Counted from the stretch's first letter, positions 16,277 through 23,243 are shown. The stretch is DNA of 24,928 nucleotides from an uncultured Roseburia sp. (GCA_900753715.1 CAAEAE010000007.1:1-24928), one strand, 5' to 3'. The notes: generated by a model from the sequence alone, not told the origin. Translations and numbers: made by a program.

Positions 16277-16681
16277 ATGACTATTTTTGAGCAGTTCCCG
16301 GACAGGGAAGCATTTGACAGATACTGGAATGAAAATTATGTTCCGGTGACCTACGAAGATGTACGGGAGGCGTTTGAGAACTTCGTGTCCGCAGCAGACG
16401 GACATATCTATAACTCCGATTACGAGGAAAACGGATGTGTTTCTAAGGAGGATTTTAAGGACAACCTGAGTGAAGAAGCGCAGTTCTCATTTCAGGATGG
16501 ACTTACAGAGGCATTTTACGATAAGAACCCGGAGGTTTATGAGAACGCATTTGCCCTGTTTGAGGAAGCACAGATGTCCGGCAATGGAAAGCTGGATGTG
16601 GCGCAGACGTTTCACAAGGTTTTTAACAGTCTGTATGCGGAATTTTTAGACCGCCTGTTTGACGAGAAATTATCAGACTGA
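16277..16681 (+). CDS. Small acidic protein with two EF-hand-like loops, function unknown
   Basis: A 134-residue soluble, acidic protein without signal peptide. I do not recognise the family. Two 12-residue stretches have EF-hand-like loop spacing. DYEENGCVSKED (residues 48-59) has Asp1, Glu3, Asn5, Gly6, Val8, Ser9 and Asp12. QMSGNGKLDVAQ (99-110) has Ser3, Asn5, Gly6, Leu8 and Asp9, but Gln at positions 1 and 12. Each lies between predicted helices (FENFVSAAD before the first, FALFEEA before the second, TFHKVFNSLY after it), as in helix-loop-helix calcium modules. The second loop is weaker. The gene starts 18 bases after the chemotaxis receptor stop with AGGAG upstream, and ksgA follows after 35 bases, so it is probably co-transcribed with both. 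Calcium binding is inference. Confidence 0.75.
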   Translation: MTIFEQFPDREAFDRYWNENYVPVTYEDVREAFENFVSAADGHIYNSDYEENGCVSKEDFKDNLSEEAQFSFQDGLTEAFYDKNPEVYENAFALFEEAQMSGNGKLDVAQTFHKVFNSLYAEFLDRLFDEKLSD

Positions 16682-16716
16682 CGAAGACGGAAACGACAAC
16701 AAAACAGGGAGGATAC

Positions 16717-17580
16717 ATGGCAACACTTGGAATTCCGCAGAACACCATTGCGGTGCTGCAAAAATATAATTTTAATTTTCAGAAGAAATTCGGACAGAAT
16801 TTCCTGATTGATACACACGTACTTGAGCGCATCATACAGGAAGCGGGCATCACGAAGGATGATTTCGTGTTAGAGATTGGACCGGGAATCGGAACCATGA
16901 CCCAGTATCTGTGTGAGAGTGCCAGAGAAGTCGTAGCGGTGGAAATTGACAAGAACCTGATTCCGATTCTTGCGGACACCTTGCAGGATTATCAGAATGT
17001 AACGGTTTTGAACGAAGACATTCTCAAGGTGGACATCAATGCACTTGCGCAGGAAAAAAACGGGGGTGCGCCGATTAAGGTGGTTGCAAACCTTCCTTAT
17101 TATATTACGACACCGATTATCATGGGACTCTTTGAGAGCCACGTGCCGATTGAGAGCATCACAGTCATGGTGCAGAAGGAAGTCGCAGACCGGATGCAGG
17201 TAGGACCTGGAACGAAGGATTATGGTGCGCTGTCGCTTGCAGTGCAGTACTATGCGAAGCCTGAAATTGTTGCAAACGTGCCGCCAAACTGTTTTATGCC
17301 AAGACCGAATGTGGGCAGTGCGGTGATTCGCCTGACCTGCCACGAAAAGCCGCCGGTTCAGGTGGACGATGAAAAGCTGATGTTTTCTCTGATTCGTGCA
17401 TCGTTTAACCAGCGCAGAAAAACACTTGCGAACGGGCTTAATAATGCACCGGATATTCATTTTTCCAAGGAAGCGATACAGGAGAGTATCGCAGAGCTTG
17501 GCGTTCCGGCTGGAATCCGTGGAGAGGCATTGACGTTAGAGCAGTTTGCCGCACTCAGCAATATCATTGCAAAGAAATGA
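16717..17580 (+). CDS. ksgA: 16S rRNA (adenine(1518)-N6/adenine(1519)-N6)-dimethyltransferase KsgA/RsmA
   Basis: A 287-residue SAM-dependent RNA methyltransferase that dimethylates two adjacent adenosines in the 3'-terminal hairpin of 16S rRNA during 30S maturation. Hallmarks are KKFGQNFLID at the N-terminus, SAM motif I EIGPGIGTMT (Glu53-Gly59 region), VVAVEIDKNLIPIL (motif II), NEDILKVD, the catalytic motif IV NLPYYIT (about 125-131), and the C-terminal FMPRPNVGSAVIRL and IRASFNQRRKTLANGL. All are intact and length is normal. The ATG has GGGAGGA upstream. It ends in a strong intrinsic terminator that overlaps the start of spoIID. Confidence 0.97.
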   Translation: MATLGIPQNTIAVLQKYNFNFQKKFGQNFLIDTHVLERIIQEAGITKDDFVLEIGPGIGTMTQYLCESAREVVAVEIDKNLIPILADTLQDYQNVTVLNEDILKVDINALAQEKNGGAPIKVVANLPYYITTPIIMGLFESHVPIESITVMVQKEVADRMQVGPGTKDYGALSLAVQYYAKPEIVANVPPNCFMPRPNVGSAVIRLTCHEKPPVQVDDEKLMFSLIRASFNQRRKTLANGLNNAPDIHFSKEAIQESIAELGVPAGIRGEALTLEQFAALSNIIAKK

Positions 17581-17585
17581 ATGAG

Positions 17586-17633
17586 AAATCTCTCTGTTTC
17601 ATATAGTAAGTATATGGACAGGGAGATTTTTTT
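17586..17633 (+). terminator. ksgA intrinsic terminator, overlapping the spoIID translation signals
   Basis: AAATCTCTCTGT (17586-17597) pairs with ACAGGGAGATTT (17618-17629) over 12 positions with one G-U pair and a 20-base loop. A T-run at 17627-17633 ends directly at the spoIID ATG (17634). The 3' arm contains GGGAG (17621-17625), the only ribosome binding site for spoIID, at eight bases spacing. Confidence 0.88.
17600..17607 (+). promoter_or_regulatory. Candidate sigma-E -10 box for spoIID
   Basis: CATATAGT fits the mother-cell sigma-E -10 pattern CATAnnnT. The expected -35 position, 14 bases upstream (17579-17585), reads GAATGAG, only a partial match to kmATAtt. SpoIID is sigma-E dependent in Bacillus and Clostridium, which is the main support. 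The site lies in the loop of the ksgA terminator. Confidence 0.4.
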
Positions 17634-18545
17634 ATGAAAAAAAGGAGAAAACAGCAGAACAGCTATCTTTTGTCAATTTTTTTGCTTTTAGCGCTTCTCT
17701 TTCTGCTTGCGGTGGTCATTTTGCAGCAGATGAAGTTAGATGAGCTGTTAGCGGGGGCAGAGACAGAGTTAGAACAGAGTATGACGGATGAAGAATTAGA
17801 AAAGAAGGTGCTGCTCATTACTGCAAAAGAAATTTCCGTGATGGCAGAGCCAGAGGCGCTTCAGGCGCAGTGTGTGATTGCGCGGACGAATCTCATTGCG
17901 GCAATGAAGGAGGGCGAAAACGAACCACAGGCATTTACCTTAGAAGAACTGCAGGAAATGTGGGGAGAACAGTTTAAAAGCTATTACACAAAACTTGAGG
18001 ATGCAGCAGCTGATACGAGAGGGCAGTATCTTGCCTATCATGGGAATTGTATTTATGCCGCATATCATGCCATCAGTGCCGGAGAGACCAGAGCGATGGA
18101 AGAACTTTATCCAGAGGTACAGATGCCATATCTTACAAATATTGAATGTCATGGGGATGCGATGGCAGAAGATTATGTATCGGTTTTTACCTGGAGCAGG
18201 GAGGAATTCATGGCACTGTGTAAGGAGGCATATCCCGACAGCGGGCTAAAAGAGCCGGAAGGCTGCAGCGTGCAGAGCAGAGACTCGGCAGACTATGCGC
18301 TTACAATCGCAGTTGGAAAACTGCGCATTACAGGAGAAGAATTTCGGACGGCATTAAAACTTCCATCCGCCTGTTTTTCGATTACGGTGGATGAAGAAAA
18401 GGTGCGGATTGTCACAAAAGGCTGCGGGCATGGACTTGGACTCAGCCAGTATGCGGCAGAACAGCTGGCAAAGGAAGGTGATACCTGGCAGGAAATTCTT
18501 ACACAGTTTTATCCGGGATGCGAACTTTTGACGTATAAACCATGA
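17634..18545 (+). CDS. spoIID: Stage II sporulation protein D (SpoIID) family, peptidoglycan lytic transglycosylase
   Basis: A 303-residue membrane-anchored protein. A basic N-terminus (KKRRKQQNS) precedes one membrane helix (about residues 12-30), then the SpoIID domain. Visible motifs are EPEALQAQCVIARTN with the candidate catalytic Glu74 (equivalent by alignment to the Glu of EALKAQ in Bacillus SpoIID), YHAISAGETRAMEELY, and the C-terminal KGCGHGLGLSQYAAEQLAKEG, then ILTQFYPG. In sporulation SpoIID cleaves glycan strands and drives membrane migration during engulfment. Its downstream neighbour resembles SpoIIQ, the same gene order as in clostridia. Translation starts at the end of the ksgA terminator. 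Sequence around the active-site region is more divergent than in bacilli, so the enzymatic activity itself is inferred. Confidence 0.88.
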   Translation: MKKRRKQQNSYLLSIFLLLALLFLLAVVILQQMKLDELLAGAETELEQSMTDEELEKKVLLITAKEISVMAEPEALQAQCVIARTNLIAAMKEGENEPQAFTLEELQEMWGEQFKSYYTKLEDAAADTRGQYLAYHGNCIYAAYHAISAGETRAMEELYPEVQMPYLTNIECHGDAMAEDYVSVFTWSREEFMALCKEAYPDSGLKEPEGCSVQSRDSADYALTIAVGKLRITGEEFRTALKLPSACFSITVDEEKVRIVTKGCGHGLGLSQYAAEQLAKEGDTWQEILTQFYPGCELLTYKP

Positions 18546-18561
18546 GAATCCGGCAACACTA
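18533..18561 (+). promoter_or_regulatory. Candidate forespore sigma-F promoter of the spoIIQ-like gene
   Basis: GTATA (18533-18537), a 14-base spacer and GGCAACACTA (18552-18561) match the Bacillus sigma-F consensus (G[C/T]ATA, N14, GGnrAyAmTw): all defined -10 positions agree. It overlaps the last codons of spoIID and lies about 35 bases upstream of the next start codon. SpoIIQ is the classic sigma-F target. Confidence 0.7.
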
Positions 18562-18595
18562 TGATTAATAGTCGACAGGCTAAATAATCATATGG

Positions 18596-19444
18596 ATGGT
18601 GAAGAGGATGAGGAAACAGAAAGGATGGATTGGTTTTTTACGTGGAAAACAGTACGTCATTGCAGGGACACTGGTCATTTTAGCTGCAATTGCAACGACT
18701 GTGATTTATAATGACCATCAGGAAAAGGAGCGTGCCCAGATGGAGGCAGAGCTTGCAGAGGAAATGACTGACATTGCGGAAAGTAATCAGGTGGCGGAAC
18801 TTACCCAGGAAACGGAACTTTCCAAGGAAAAAGAACTTTCTCTGGGGATGGAAGAAGAAAGAGAGCAGCCGTCTGCATATACTTCTGCAGTAATCCCGCC
18901 GGAAACCACAGCAGAGGAGGAAACCGATGCGGCTGGCGCAGAAGTGGCGGCAATCGAATACGATGAGGAAGGTGTTGAGGTCGAAGAGGAAGTGCAGGAA
19001 ACAACATCTTCAAATGTAGAAACATTACATTTTGCGGCAGAAGATGGAATCCTCTGGCCGACAGAAGGAAATGTGATTTTAAATTACAGCATGGATTCCA
19101 CGGTTTATTTTGCGACGCTTGACCAGTATAAATATAATCCGGCGGTGATTATTTCCGGTGAGGTGAACCAGAAGGTGTATTCGGTGGCGCCGGGGCGCAT
19201 CAGCGCGATTGAGAATGATGAGGTGACCGGGTGCACAGTGACGGTAGACCTTGGAGATGGCTATCAGGCAGTGTACGGACAGCTCAAGGAACTGAACTTT
19301 GCGGAGGGGGATTACGTGGAGTCCGGACATGTATTGGGCTACATCAGTGAGCCGACAAAATATTTTTCCGTCGAGGGAAGCAACCTGTATTTTGAGCTGT
19401 TAAAGGACGGTTCCCCAATAGACCCGGTGGAATGTTTTCAGTAA
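18596..19444 (+). CDS. M23/LytM-domain protein, SpoIIQ-like, with degenerate metal site
   Basis: A 282-residue membrane-anchored protein. A short cytoplasmic N-terminus and one membrane helix (about residues 20-40) are followed by a long acidic Glu-rich linker (about 43-140) and a C-terminal LytM/M23 domain. Visible domain features are ILWPTEGNVILNYSMDSTVY, VYSVAPGRISAIENDEVTG, VTVDLGDGYQAVYGQL, GDYVESGHVLGYIS and LYFELLKDGSPIDP. The zinc ligands of active M23 peptidases are missing: YGQL stands where YxHL is expected, NLYFE where HLHFE is expected, and no HxxxD-type site precedes. It is therefore probably a structural partner, as Bacillus SpoIIQ is with SpoIIIAH across the engulfing membranes. 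Position after spoIID and the sigma-F-like promoter support the name. The start is uncertain (18596 or 18608) because no strong ribosome binding site is visible. Confidence 0.8.
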   Translation: MVKRMRKQKGWIGFLRGKQYVIAGTLVILAAIATTVIYNDHQEKERAQMEAELAEEMTDIAESNQVAELTQETELSKEKELSLGMEEEREQPSAYTSAVIPPETTAEEETDAAGAEVAAIEYDEEGVEVEEEVQETTSSNVETLHFAAEDGILWPTEGNVILNYSMDSTVYFATLDQYKYNPAVIISGEVNQKVYSVAPGRISAIENDEVTGCTVTVDLGDGYQAVYGQLKELNFAEGDYVESGHVLGYISEPTKYFSVEGSNLYFELLKDGSPIDPVECFQ

Positions 19445-19471
19445 AATTCATGTAGACGGCACTTTCTCTTC

Positions 19472-19500
19472 TTGAAAAGCACACATTTCCTGTTTATAAT
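19472..19500 (+). promoter_or_regulatory. Strong sigma-A promoter of the TPR-GGDEF gene
   Basis: TTGAAA (19472-19477) and a perfect TATAAT (19495-19500) are 17 bases apart. The start codon lies 46 bases further on, so the gene has a short leader and its own transcript. Confidence 0.8.
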
Positions 19501-19546
19501 AAGATAGAGTAAATGTTGGATTACACAAGTAGAGGAGGTTGCCGTC

Positions 19547-21160
19547 GTGGATTTTGCCGAATACAGGGAGCCGGTACATTCGTGGATTGAACAAATCCAG
19601 AAATACCGTGGTGAAGATGCGGAAAAAACGCTTCTTTACAGTCAGAAGTTAGAAGACTATGCCGTAGAGCATGACGATATCAAACTGCTTGGAATTGCAA
19701 GCTATTATTTTGGAGAAACATATTACGTTCTTAATGACGGAGAACATTTTTTTAAATACATTACCCGTGCGATTTCGTATCTTGACGAGGCAAAACAGTG
19801 GAATCTGGTGGCACTCGCGTGCAATCTTATGGCGATTACGTCGGTGAACCGTGGAAATGCACCGATTGCGATGGATTACTATCTTCGTGGACTTAATTAC
19901 TGCAAAAAATATGATATGAAGTACGAGGAGCGGATTTTAACGCTCAACCTTGGAACCCTTTATCTGTCAAATAAGCAGTACCAGGAGGCGCAGAAGCGTT
20001 TCGAGTACGTGCTTGGGATGTTGGGAACCGATGAAGAGGAGCCGAACTATTACAGCGTATTAAACTGTATCTATACCAGCATGGGAAGATGCTATATGCT
20101 CAGAGATATGCCGGAGAAAGCGCAGGAGTATATTGACCGGCTCGATAACGAGTGCTGGGAAAAACTCGATAAGCTTGACTGGCTCTACACGCTGTGTTTT
20201 AAGGCAGAGTATTATAACAGAACCGGACGCAGCTCATTGCGGGATGAGTGCATCCAGATTGTACATGATAATACAAATGTCGATATGCCGATTATGGATA
20301 TCTTTGAGGATTATGACAATTTCTGTGAGATGTTGCTTAAGATAGGGTGTGATGATGTGTTCTGGGATATCATGAAGGTGCTTGAAGAGCTGACAGATTC
20401 CGCAAGAATCATCAACCTGAAACACCGGGTTCTTTCACTGAAAATTGAGTATTACCGGATGCATGGCGAGGAACAGAATTATCTGCGTGCAGCCGGAATG
20501 TACTATGAGATGTCCAAAGTGTTAGAGCAGGAAAACAGCAATATGGTTGCCAATATGCTAAGAGTGCGCAATTCTCTTGAGGAGGTCAAGGCAAAGCGAA
20601 GAGAGCTTCTTGAGGAGAATGAAGAACTACAGAAGAAGTCGGAGACGGATGCGCTTACAAAACTTCCAAACCGTTTCCGGCTTAATGCGTACTCGGAGGA
20701 AGCATTTGAACGAGCCATGAGCGAACGTTCGCCGCTTGCGGTGGAAATCCTCGATATTGACTATTTCAAGGAATACAATGACAATTACGGGCATCAGGCG
20801 GGCGACAGATGTATTGCCTCGATTGCAAAAGAATTGCAGAAAATGCAGGATGACAAAATTTTCGTTGCGCGTTACGGCGGCGATGAGTTTATTATTATTT
20901 ATGAAAACATGACCGAGCAGGCGGTACGCGAGAAGGCGGAGGACTTAAAGAAGCGTATCATGGATTTACAGATTACGCATGAGTATTCGAAAAGTCTGCC
21001 GATTGTAACGGTTTCACAGGGAATCTGCTATGATATTCCAAGGGGAGCGAACCGGAACTGGGACTTCCTCTCCTGTGCGGATAACAGACTCTATCGTGCG
21101 AAAAAAGCGAACCGGAACAACATTTCCATGGGCTATATGAATGTAGTTTCTGAAACGTGA
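19547..21160 (+). CDS. Cytoplasmic TPR-GGDEF diguanylate cyclase
   Basis: A 537-residue protein starting at GTG 19547, eight bases after GAGGAGG (19532-19538). The N-terminal two thirds (about residues 1-335) is all-helical with tetratricopeptide-like units (LVALACNLMAITSVNRGNAP, YEERILTLNLGTLYLSNKQY, then SVLNCIYTSMGRCYMLRDMP). A coiled coil (about 335-365) leads into a GGDEF domain beginning SETDALTKLPNRF (about residue 366). The catalytic signature YGGDEF is intact at 444-448, with DIDYFKEYNDNYGHQAGD upstream. It should make c-di-GMP from two GTP. The RxxD inhibitory site is absent: the equivalent positions read DDKI, so product inhibition is probably lost. No membrane segment or signal peptide is present; the TPR part likely binds a cytoplasmic partner. 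Confidence 0.93.
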   Translation: MDFAEYREPVHSWIEQIQKYRGEDAEKTLLYSQKLEDYAVEHDDIKLLGIASYYFGETYYVLNDGEHFFKYITRAISYLDEAKQWNLVALACNLMAITSVNRGNAPIAMDYYLRGLNYCKKYDMKYEERILTLNLGTLYLSNKQYQEAQKRFEYVLGMLGTDEEEPNYYSVLNCIYTSMGRCYMLRDMPEKAQEYIDRLDNECWEKLDKLDWLYTLCFKAEYYNRTGRSSLRDECIQIVHDNTNVDMPIMDIFEDYDNFCEMLLKIGCDDVFWDIMKVLEELTDSARIINLKHRVLSLKIEYYRMHGEEQNYLRAAGMYYEMSKVLEQENSNMVANMLRVRNSLEEVKAKRRELLEENEELQKKSETDALTKLPNRFRLNAYSEEAFERAMSERSPLAVEILDIDYFKEYNDNYGHQAGDRCIASIAKELQKMQDDKIFVARYGGDEFIIIYENMTEQAVREKAEDLKKRIMDLQITHEYSKSLPIVTVSQGICYDIPRGANRNWDFLSCADNRLYRAKKANRNNISMGYMNVVSET

Positions 21161-21406
21161 TGGAAACATTTGCGGAGCGTTGCATAAGATATGAAAGAAG
21201 GAAAATCCGCAATCGAAGGTTCACATTTCTACCAGAGAAATTTTCCACGGAAGAACAATGATGAGAACAGGAATACCCCAGGTAAAATACTTTCTTTTCG
21301 ATTGCTTTTTATAGCATCTCCTGTCTGATAAGGCAGGGGGTACATAGGAGCATAAGGCACTGCGCAAAAAGGCGGCGGCAGGAGGCACCTTGCGCAGGGA
21401 AAAGGC
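21161..21406 (+). other. Intergenic stretch with inverted repeats but no supported gene
   Basis: This is the non-leader part of the 381-base gap between the GGDEF and helicase genes. It contains TTGCGGA/TCCGCAA (7 bp, 29-base loop) just after the GGDEF stop, a CTCCTGTC/GGCAGGGG hairpin with G-U pairs near 21318-21338, and CTGCGCAA (21360-21367) with TTGCGCAG (21390-21397). None is followed by a T-run on the + strand. I see no tRNA or known riboswitch, and only short open frames without ribosome binding sites. Confidence 0.5.
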
Positions 21407-21435
21407 TTGACAAATGGGGATTGCAATGTTATCAT
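21407..21435 (+). promoter_or_regulatory. Promoter of the DEAD-box helicase gene
   Basis: A perfect -35 TTGACA (21407-21412) is separated by 17 bases from -10 TATCAT (21430-21435). Transcription should start near 21442, leaving a leader of about 100 bases that contains two stable hairpins. Confidence 0.78.
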
Positions 21436-21468
21436 CCTAATTGTTTTGCAGAAGAGACCGATGTGTGG

Positions 21469-21521
21469 AAGGGCGCATTTCATGCGCCCTTTCTGTGCGT
21501 TTCCATGTGGAAACGCTTTTT
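21469..21521 (+). promoter_or_regulatory. Structured leader of the helicase gene: hairpin plus terminator-like hairpin
   Basis: AAGGGCGCA (21469-21477) pairs with TGCGCCCTT (21483-21491) around a 5-base loop. Directly after it, GCGTTTCC (21497-21504) pairs with GGAAACGC (21509-21516) around ATGT and is followed by TTTTT (21517-21521), a textbook intrinsic terminator. Both lie between the promoter and the AAAGGA ribosome binding site (21530-21535). This suggests transcription attenuation or a temperature-sensitive leader for the helicase gene. A short leader RNA of about 80 bases would be the terminated product. Confidence 0.75.
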
Positions 21522-21541
21522 ATAAATAGAAAGGATTTTGA

Positions 21542-23134
21542 ATGGAAACAGTAAGATTTGACGAACTTAATTTATACCCGCAGGTGCTTCGGGCAATCGC
21601 CGAGATGGGATTTGAAGAGGCAACACCGATTCAGAGCCAGGCGATTCCGGTTGTCATGTCCGGCGTTGACGTCATCGGACAGGCGCAGACCGGAACCGGA
21701 AAGACCGCTTCCTTTGGTATTCCGATGCTGCAGAAGGTAGACACTGCGAACCATAAAACGCAGATTATCATTCTCTCTCCGACCAGAGAGCTTGCCATCC
21801 AGGTGGCAGATGAGATGCGCAAGCTGGCAAAATATATGCACGGAGTGAAGATTCTTCCGGTATATGGTGGACAGGAAATCGGACGCCAGATTAAGGCATT
21901 AAAAGGCGGCGCGCAGATTATTATCGGAACACCGGGACGTGTCATGGACCATCTGCGCAGAAAGACCATCCGTTGTGAGGCGGTCAATACCATCGTGCTT
22001 GACGAGGCAGATGAGATGTTAAACATGGGATTCCGCGAGGATATCGAGACCATCCTCCAGTATATCCCGGAAGAGGGAAGACAGACGGTACTGTTTTCCG
22101 CGACGATGCCAAAGCCAATTTTAGACATTACCAAGAAATATCAGCATGATGCCGTGACGATTAAGGTGGTAAAAAAAGAGCTGACCGTTCCGAGCATTGA
22201 GCAGTATTACTATGATGTAAAGCGCCATGACAAGGTGGATGTGCTGACAAGATTACTCGATTACTATAATCCAAAGCTTTCTTTGGTGTTCTGTAATACC
22301 AAGCGTATGGTAGATGAGCTGGCAAGTGAGCTGCAAGGGAGAGGTTATTTTGCAGAAGGACTCCACGGTGATATGAAGCAGGCACAGAGAGACCGTGTCA
22401 TGAAGGGCTTCCGCAACGGCAAGACAGAGATTTTGATTGCGACAGATGTAGCTGCAAGAGGAATTGACGTGGATGACGTGGAAGCAGTATTCAACTTTGA
22501 CATTCCGCAGGACGATGAGTATTATGTACACCGTATCGGACGTACCGGACGTGCCGGACGCACCGGGCGAGCATTTACTTTCGTAAAGGGCAAGGAAGTC
22601 TACAAGTTAAAGGATATCATGCGCTACTGCAAGACCAAGATTATTGCCATGCCGATTCCGTCCACCGATGATGTGGCACAGATTAAGGCAGAGAAGGTCA
22701 TGGACGAGATTGGAAGAATTATCGACGAGGAAAATCTCAAAGATATGATTGAGATTATTGAGAAGCAGGTCAACAGCTCCGACTACACCGCAATGGACAT
22801 TGCAGCAGCTTTCTTAAAGCAGGCACTCGGTCAGGTGAAGCTCGATAAGGAGTCCGATGATGAGGCAGATTTTGATAATACCGGGGCAGAGGAAGGAATG
22901 GTGCGCCTGTTTGTCAATATCGGCAAGAAAGACCGCGTAAAACCGGGCGATATCTTAGGAGCCATCGCAGGCGAATCCGGTATGCCGGGCAAACTTGTGG
23001 GAGCCATTGATATGTATGATAAATACACGTTTGTGGAAGTCCCAAGAGAGTACGGCAGAGAAGTATTAGATGCCATGAAAAATGCAAAAATCAAGGGCAG
23101 GGCTGTCAATATGGAGCCGGCCAATTCCAAATAG
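21542..23134 (+). CDS. DEAD-box ATP-dependent RNA helicase, DeaD/CsdA/CshA type with DbpA-like RNA-binding domain
   Basis: A 530-residue RNA helicase with every core motif: Q motif (FEEATPIQSQAIP), Walker A AQTGTGKT (48-55), PTRELAIQ, GG, TPGRVMDHL, DEAD (154-157), SAT (FSATMP), VFCNTKRMVDELA, HGDMKQAQRD, ATDVAARGIDVDDV and HRIGRTGRAGRTGRAF. A C-terminal DbpA-type RNA-binding domain (about residues 452-527: VRLFVNIGKKDRVKPGDILG onwards) is typical of DeaD/CsdA and DbpA proteins, which remodel ribosomal and other structured RNAs, often in the cold. It is a stand-alone gene with its own promoter, a leader carrying a terminator-like hairpin, and a strong terminator behind it. Which of DeaD, CshA or DbpA it equals functionally cannot be decided from sequence alone. 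Confidence 0.95.
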   Translation: METVRFDELNLYPQVLRAIAEMGFEEATPIQSQAIPVVMSGVDVIGQAQTGTGKTASFGIPMLQKVDTANHKTQIIILSPTRELAIQVADEMRKLAKYMHGVKILPVYGGQEIGRQIKALKGGAQIIIGTPGRVMDHLRRKTIRCEAVNTIVLDEADEMLNMGFREDIETILQYIPEEGRQTVLFSATMPKPILDITKKYQHDAVTIKVVKKELTVPSIEQYYYDVKRHDKVDVLTRLLDYYNPKLSLVFCNTKRMVDELASELQGRGYFAEGLHGDMKQAQRDRVMKGFRNGKTEILIATDVAARGIDVDDVEAVFNFDIPQDDEYYVHRIGRTGRAGRTGRAFTFVKGKEVYKLKDIMRYCKTKIIAMPIPSTDDVAQIKAEKVMDEIGRIIDEENLKDMIEIIEKQVNSSDYTAMDIAAAFLKQALGQVKLDKESDDEADFDNTGAEEGMVRLFVNIGKKDRVKPGDILGAIAGESGMPGKLVGAIDMYDKYTFVEVPREYGREVLDAMKNAKIKGRAVNMEPANSK

Positions 23135-23146
23135 ACTGTAACAATA

Positions 23147-23181
23147 AAAGGTACTGTGGAAATTCCCTACAGTACCTTTTT
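23147..23181 (+). terminator. Intrinsic terminator of the helicase gene
   Basis: AAAGGTACTGT (23147-23157) pairs perfectly with ACAGTACCTTT (23169-23179), with an 11-base loop, and continues into TTTTT (23177-23181). Confidence 0.92.
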
Positions 23182-23214
23182 CATATATTCATCAAATCTT
23201 AATCTTTTAACTCA

Positions 23215-23243
23215 TTGGAAATTCATAAACGTTTCGTTACAAT
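23215..23243 (+). promoter_or_regulatory. Promoter of the two-component operon
   Basis: TTGGAA (23215-23220) and TACAAT (23238-23243) are 17 bases apart. Directly upstream, TTAATCTTTTAA (23199-23210) contains two TTAA elements eight bases apart, which could be part of an autoregulatory site for the OmpR-type regulator; that is a weak guess. Confidence 0.65.

Noticed and set aside
16870..17460. 196-residue minus-strand open frame inside ksgA
   Set aside because: Antisense shadow of a highly conserved gene with intact motifs; composition is biased to His, Arg and Cys, and no ribosome binding site is seen.
19455..19546. GACGGCA / TGCCGTC inverted repeat around the TPR-GGDEF promoter
   Set aside because: The left arm lies upstream of the -35 box and would not be in the transcript, and 7 bases at this distance can occur by chance. 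No operator is claimed.
21191..21328. 45-codon + strand open frame in the GGDEF-helicase gap (starts MKEGKSAIEG)
   Set aside because: No ribosome binding site or promoter, no recognisable features, and it lies in a repeat-rich intergenic stretch. Not supported as a gene.
21229..21483. 84-residue minus-strand open frame in the same gap
   Set aside because: It runs across the helicase promoter and leader hairpin; composition is Pro/Cys-rich and no start signal is visible.
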